DNA of 25,127 nucleotides, taken from positions 1 through 25,127 of the IMG/VR virus record IMGVR_UViG_3300031972_001195; one strand, 5' to 3'. Both the position numbers and the translations under genes were made by a program. The notes under the pieces are model-generated. The model did no database searches and had not been told where the DNA came from. It saw nothing but the letters and a program-made list of their open reading frames with translations. Origin of the DNA: a virus. Below are positions 22,381 through 25,127 of this stretch, one piece after another (positions within the stretch are counted from its first letter, which is position 1; the number at the start of each line of letters is the position of its first letter).

Positions 22381-22935
22381 TTATTCTCCCGGAGTGTGCT
22401 TGTATTGAGCAATCTTATTTGCAAGTTGTTCGATGAATTTAGGATCATCGAGCATACCTTCCACAGAAGGCATTTCTTTCATTTGTTTTTGAATCGCTCT
22501 TTTTATTCTTGGAAGGAAAGTCGTTCTGAACAATTTACCTGATGCAACTTTAGCACGTATGTTGTTTACAAAGGTTTCGTTGCCCACTAAGCTGTCTCCA
22601 ACTTCTTCTGGAGTGTCGTCTAAAGTATCAAATCTAGATATAATTGATTGTATTACCTTGTCTTGCTCTGCATCCATCTTTGATGCATCGGCAGATGCGT
22701 CTGCAACGGCAGCATTGTATACTTTCTTGCCGCCTCTGCTTAGGCCGGCAGCTGAATCCATTGCTTCAATCTCGCCAGCACGAACATCTAGATCATCCGC
22801 TCCACTTGGGCCTCTTCGGGGCCTTCGGGTCGAGGCTTTCTTACTACGGCCAAAAAGACCTCCAAGGGTTGCCTCGTCTAGGTCGGCTATTTCTTCCTTG
22901 ATTATCTCAACTAGTTTTTCTTTTGTGATTCTCAT
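22381..22935 (-). CDS. Unknown 184-aa protein with RITK...IIKEE start
   Basis: The preferred start is the ATG at 22935, which has GGAG five bases upstream. The longer frame to 22977 lacks such support and lies deeper in the preceding gene. The protein then begins MRITKEKLVEIIKEEIADLD, an N-terminal pattern that recurs in many otherwise unrelated proteins of aquatic myoviruses. A basic Arg/Lys stretch (STRRPRRGPSG) follows, then an Ala/Asp-rich helix and a helical C-terminal domain (LFRTTFLPRIKRAIQKQMKE). It overlaps the Cys-rich gene by 29 bases. The RITK leader may be a targeting or processing tag for prohead inclusion, but this is speculation. Function unknown. Confidence 0.65.
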   Translation of the reverse strand: MRITKEKLVEIIKEEIADLDEATLGGLFGRSKKASTRRPRRGPSGADDLDVRAGEIEAMDSAAGLSRGGKKVYNAAVADASADASKMDAEQDKVIQSIISRFDTLDDTPEEVGDSLVGNETFVNNIRAKVASGKLFRTTFLPRIKRAIQKQMKEMPSVEGMLDDPKFIEQLANKIAQYKHTPGE

Positions 22936-23314
22936 CTGGTCTCCATCCTTCTTTCCACCTTTCTTCTCTTCCTTCAATCCACTGAATGTAACATTTGAAA
23001 CAAGAATCCCATTTGGTTTTACAAGTTTCGTCTCTCAGGGTCTTGATCTGCGAAGAACAAGTGGGACATTTAGTTTTGCTTTCTTTACTAAGTAGTCTCT
23101 TTGTAATAAAAAATCCTTTTTGTTCTTCTAGTGTCTCGGAGTCATTAGATTGGATTTTTTGAGCCAACTCTTTTCGCTGCTCTTTATAATCTTTTTCTTT
23201 TTCCTCGTCCCATCCGCTTTGAGGTGTCTTGATTGTCTCTTCACCCCATCGCTCTTTGATTGCTTTTTCTAGTTTTGCTATTTCGTTTAGTTTTTTTTCA
23301 TCAAGTGGGAGCAT
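22907..23314 (-). CDS. Cys-rich zinc-ribbon-like protein (135 aa)
   Basis: The best start is the ATG at 23314, preceded by AAAGGT seven bases away. The frame can be extended to a TTG at 23335, but that codon lacks a ribosome binding site. The first 75 residues are a charged helix rich in Lys and Glu. The C-terminal part has CPTC, then 18 residues later CFKC, consistent with a CxxC...CxxC zinc ribbon, followed by a WIEGREERWKEGWRP tail. It overlaps the Nudix gene by 14 bases. Similar CxxC proteins occur near head genes in T4-like phages, with no assigned function. Binding of zinc and perhaps nucleic acid is inferred. Confidence 0.65.
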   Translation of the reverse strand: MLPLDEKKLNEIAKLEKAIKERWGEETIKTPQSGWDEEKEKDYKEQRKELAQKIQSNDSETLEEQKGFFITKRLLSKESKTKCPTCSSQIKTLRDETCKTKWDSCFKCYIQWIEGREERWKEGWRPDENHKRKTS

Positions 23315-23735
23315 TGTATACCTTTTGTTTAGCAATAAATACGATTTCTTTTAAGTTTGGAGTTGTTTCCATACTATCTAGATCTTTTATAGAACACCAT
23401 TTATAATCTGTGTGCTCTTTTCCGTCTAAGTGGATCTTACCTGAAAACTTGTTTGTTGTAAAGAAATAAACTCTATTCTTTTTTATAACGTTAGTATCAA
23501 TAAGGTTTTTTGGATCTATTATCAGATTTGATTCTTCTTTTACTTCTCGGCAAGTTCCATCTTTTATGTCTTCGTCAACGTGAATGTGGCCGCCAACTGA
23601 GCACCACGCTCCCGGCATCCAAGGATCGTTGGGGCCTCTTTTCAGCGAAAGGAAATGATCTTTGTCCTTGAAGATAATAACGTGACCTGAGAACTTAGAG
23701 TCTTTTTTCATTTTATTTATTTTGATCTTGATCAT
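23301..23735 (-). CDS. Nudix hydrolase
   Basis: The Nudix box runs from G49 to L71: G-x5-E55-x7-R63-E64-V-K-E67-E68-S-N70-L. All metal-binding and catalytic acidic positions are present. The glycine of the usual E-E-x-G is replaced by Asn70. The preceding DPWMPGAWCSVGGH is typical of the beta strand that leads into the box. The 144-aa length is usual for a single-domain enzyme, which hydrolyses a nucleoside diphosphate linked to another group (for example oxidised dNTP, ADP-ribose or capped RNA). The substrate cannot be read from this sequence. The ATG forms an ATGA overlap with the stop of the nucleotidyltransferase gene, so the two enzymes are made in tandem. Confidence 0.88.
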   Translation of the reverse strand: MIKIKINKMKKDSKFSGHVIIFKDKDHFLSLKRGPNDPWMPGAWCSVGGHIHVDEDIKDGTCREVKEESNLIIDPKNLIDTNVIKKNRVYFFTTNKFSGKIHLDGKEHTDYKWCSIKDLDSMETTPNLKEIVFIAKQKVYNAPT

Positions 23736-24565
23736 TGGGACAAGGACATCATTAGGTCATAGGAGTCAGATCTATACTGAGCCAATTGATCAATGTATCC
23801 TTGCTTGCGAAGAATCTTGAAAGCAATGTTTTCTGGTGAGTAAGCGCCCTCTCGTTGAAGGCCGGCTTTTCTCATTCTTTTGAGTTTTGCGAAGATGCGT
23901 ACGGCTTGTCGTTTTGCCTCAACAAACTTTTCTTGGCTCATCAACTCTCGGACCAAGCCTATTTGATGCATAATCAAGTGCGCTTTCTTCATCGCAGAAT
24001 CATAATCAAAGTCTCGGTCTTCTTTTCTTGGGCTCTTGATCCACTGATCTTTGGTTATTGAGTATACAGGGCGGTCTTCATCGTCGTATGCTTCGTCGAC
24101 GTCCTCAATGTAGATCTCAACTTCGTGGCCAAAGATGGTTATGTTATGTTGCTCATTCCACACCAATCTACGAGAATTAAAAAGATCACGAACCAAGTCA
24201 ATGTCTTGATTAACTTTGGAAAAATCGACCACAATGTGTAAGTCAACATCAGAATCAGGATGATAGTTGTACCCGGCCAGTGAACCAGTGAAGTAAATGT
24301 CTTCCACAGCGTCTGGGTCAATGTTGTGATCTCGAAGGAATGCATTTGCTATTCTTTTTAGTTTAAGTTTGACTTCTAGTTTTAGGTGGCCGTCTTCATT
24401 CCAGACCTTGGATGATAAGCCGTCGTGTTGTTTGAAGGTTTCTTTGGACAAGACTGCCTTTCTTATCTCTTCTTTTTTTAGAGAGCGTTTATTTTTCTGT
24501 TCTTGCTGCAAAGCGCTTCTTTCTTTTGCTGCAGACTCAAATATTTTCCAAAACTGATTATACAT
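23732..24565 (-). CDS. Nucleotidyltransferase-fold protein
   Basis: Residues 93-112 contain the DNA polymerase beta-type nucleotidyltransferase signature: GS (94-95), then DVDLHIV with two metal-binding aspartates (D106 and D108). EVEIYIED (148-155) supplies a likely third carboxylate. A charged helical N-terminus of about 70 residues precedes the domain, and the C-terminal third is helical (LIMHQIGLVRELMSQEKFVE and following). Enzymes of this fold add a nucleotide to a protein, RNA or small molecule. The target here is not visible. Its TGA overlaps the Nudix start, and the upstream repeat protein ends one base before its ATG at 24565. The ribosome binding site is weak (AGAG), again suggesting coupling. 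Confidence 0.82.
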   Translation of the reverse strand: MYNQFWKIFESAAKERSALQQEQKNKRSLKKEEIRKAVLSKETFKQHDGLSSKVWNEDGHLKLEVKLKLKRIANAFLRDHNIDPDAVEDIYFTGSLAGYNYHPDSDVDLHIVVDFSKVNQDIDLVRDLFNSRRLVWNEQHNITIFGHEVEIYIEDVDEAYDDEDRPVYSITKDQWIKSPRKEDRDFDYDSAMKKAHLIMHQIGLVRELMSQEKFVEAKRQAVRIFAKLKRMRKAGLQREGAYSPENIAFKILRKQGYIDQLAQYRSDSYDLMMSLSQ

Positions 24566-24566
24566 T

Positions 24567-25127
24567 TTATTTCTCTTTGCTTAAAAAGGATCGCAAGACT
24601 TTTTTTCCGTTTAGATACCACACTTTTTCTCCGTTGGCCCTTTCAACAGCAGGGCCATCTTCACGGTGCAACTTTCCGTTTAGATACCATTCTTTGCTTC
24701 CGCCGACCCATTCACGAGCAGGGCCATCTTCACGGTGCAACTTTCCGTTTAGCCACCATTCTTTGTGTCCGCTGGTAGACTCAACAGCAGGGCCATCTTC
24801 ACGGTGGCGCTTTCCGTTTAAATGCCATTCTTTGCCATCTGGGCCTTGGCTAAACTCACGTCCGTCGCCAAGCTTCTTGTAAACGTATTTTGATATCTCT
24901 TTTTGGATTTCTTGACCAAACGCTTCTTTTGCAGGTTTGATCAAGGAGATTAGTTTGGCCTTTTTGCCATCATTAATAACCATGTCTCTTTCGTCCATAA
25001 ACTGGTCAGTTCCAAAGTGGATTTGATATTTTTCATCTTTATGATCTGGGTGTTTAGGGATGAAAATGATCAGCGGATCTTCGTCAGTGTGGTATTCTTC
25101 GTAGTAATCTAAGCCCGGCGCTGCGGT
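24567..25127 (-). CDS. YwqK/MORN-like repeat protein, N-terminus beyond the window
   Basis: The frame is open without a stop from the TAA at 24567 to the right edge, giving at least 186 codons, so the Met at 24998 is internal. The visible N-terminal part contains DPLIIFIPKHPDH, EKYQIHFGT and QFMDERD, a pattern I recall from phage proteins in which a WCTA-type domain precedes it. After a helical linker come three full 23-residue repeats of the form EWxLNGKxHREDGPA and a partial fourth (VWYLNGKKV). Such repeats resemble the YwqK antitoxin-type or MORN-like beta-hairpin repeats, which often act as binding surfaces. No enzymatic residues are visible in the window. It ends one base before the nucleotidyltransferase start. 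Confidence 0.75.
   Translation of the reverse strand, partial: TAAPGLDYYEEYHTDEDPLIIFIPKHPDHKDEKYQIHFGTDQFMDERDMVINDGKKAKLISLIKPAKEAFGQEIQKEISKYVYKKLGDGREFSQGPDGKEWHLNGKRHREDGPAVESTSGHKEWWLNGKLHREDGPAREWVGGSKEWYLNGKLHREDGPAVERANGEKVWYLNGKKVLRSFLSKEK
24604..24865 (-). repeat. Tandem 69-bp coding repeats
   Basis: Units repeat with an exact 69-base period. The block beginning agcagggccatcttcacggt (plus strand) starts at 24648, 24717 and 24786, and tttccgttta starts at 24604, 24673, 24742 and 24811. Each unit encodes one 23-residue repeat. DNA identity between the units is high in the conserved half, which suggests recent duplication or ongoing copy-number change. Confidence 0.92.

Noticed and set aside
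22936-22977. Upstream extension of the RITK protein to 22977
   Set aside because: The ATG at 22935 has GGAG at proper spacing and gives the recurrent MRITK start, while the longer form adds only a Lys-rich segment without a ribosome binding site.
22559-23095. 178-codon open frame on the plus strand
   Set aside because: It is Ser/Leu-rich, lies antisense to two overlapping minus-strand genes with good ribosome binding sites, and shows no family pattern. It is a shadow of their codon bias.
23315-23335. TTG start at 23335 for the Cys-rich protein
   Set aside because: There is no ribosome binding site. The in-frame ATG at 23314 has AAAGGT seven bases upstream.
24604-24865. CRISPR-like array in the regular 69-bp repeats
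   Set aside because: The repeats are in frame, have no spacers of separate origin, and encode 23-residue protein repeats.

Overview
This window is a stretch of a tailed double-stranded DNA phage genome with a contractile tail. It belongs to the T4-like (Tevenvirinae-related) lineage but looks deep-branching ('far-T4'). The evidence is a large terminase (gp17 type), portal (gp20), prohead protease (gp21), acidic scaffold (gp22-like), major capsid protein (gp23), neck proteins (gp13/gp14/gp15-like), sheath (gp18), tube (gp19) and a T4 gp26-family baseplate/chaperone protein. Every credible gene lies on the minus strand, so transcription runs from 25127 toward 1. The host cannot be read from the sequence. 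The moderate GC content, the phage-encoded ribosomal protein bS21 homologue and the family resemblances suggest a virus of aquatic bacteria.

The upstream part (25127 to 16771) is one tightly packed, overlapping series. It holds a YwqK/MORN-like repeat protein cut by the window edge, a nucleotidyltransferase, a Nudix hydrolase, a Cys-rich zinc-ribbon-like protein, two proteins of unknown function, the terminase, the portal, two unknown proteins and a small membrane protein. No gap in this part exceeds a few bases.

The middle part (16770 to 9570) is the head-assembly block: protease, a small conserved protein, a bS21-like protein, two tandem paralogues of about 125 aa, a 545-aa virion-surface-like protein, a 78-aa protein, scaffold and major capsid protein. 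A strong terminator follows the capsid gene. The last part (9503 to 1) is the neck-tail block: gp13, gp14, gp15, an unusually long sheath, tube, gp26-like protein, an overlapping ATG-less small frame, a terminator, a 112-aa protein, and a tape-measure-like protein that runs off the left edge. That last gene has no stop inside the window, so ORF calling that requires a stop would miss it.

The T4 order (13-14-15-16-17-18-19-20-21-22-23) is rearranged here to 17-20-21-22-23-13-14-15-18-19-26. Each of the seven intergenic gaps of 29 nt or more contains the same 8-mer, ACTATTTA in the coding sense, 20 to 114 nt before the next credible gene (a second micro-ORF lies closer at one site). Two of these copies lie directly after rho-independent-type terminators. 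This is probably the late promoter element of this phage and divides the structural genes into about seven units. Other points worth attention are a possible programmed frameshift in the tail-assembly-chaperone position, a duplicated promoter/RBS segment beside tandem paralogues, and a structured leader with a micro-ORF in front of the protease.
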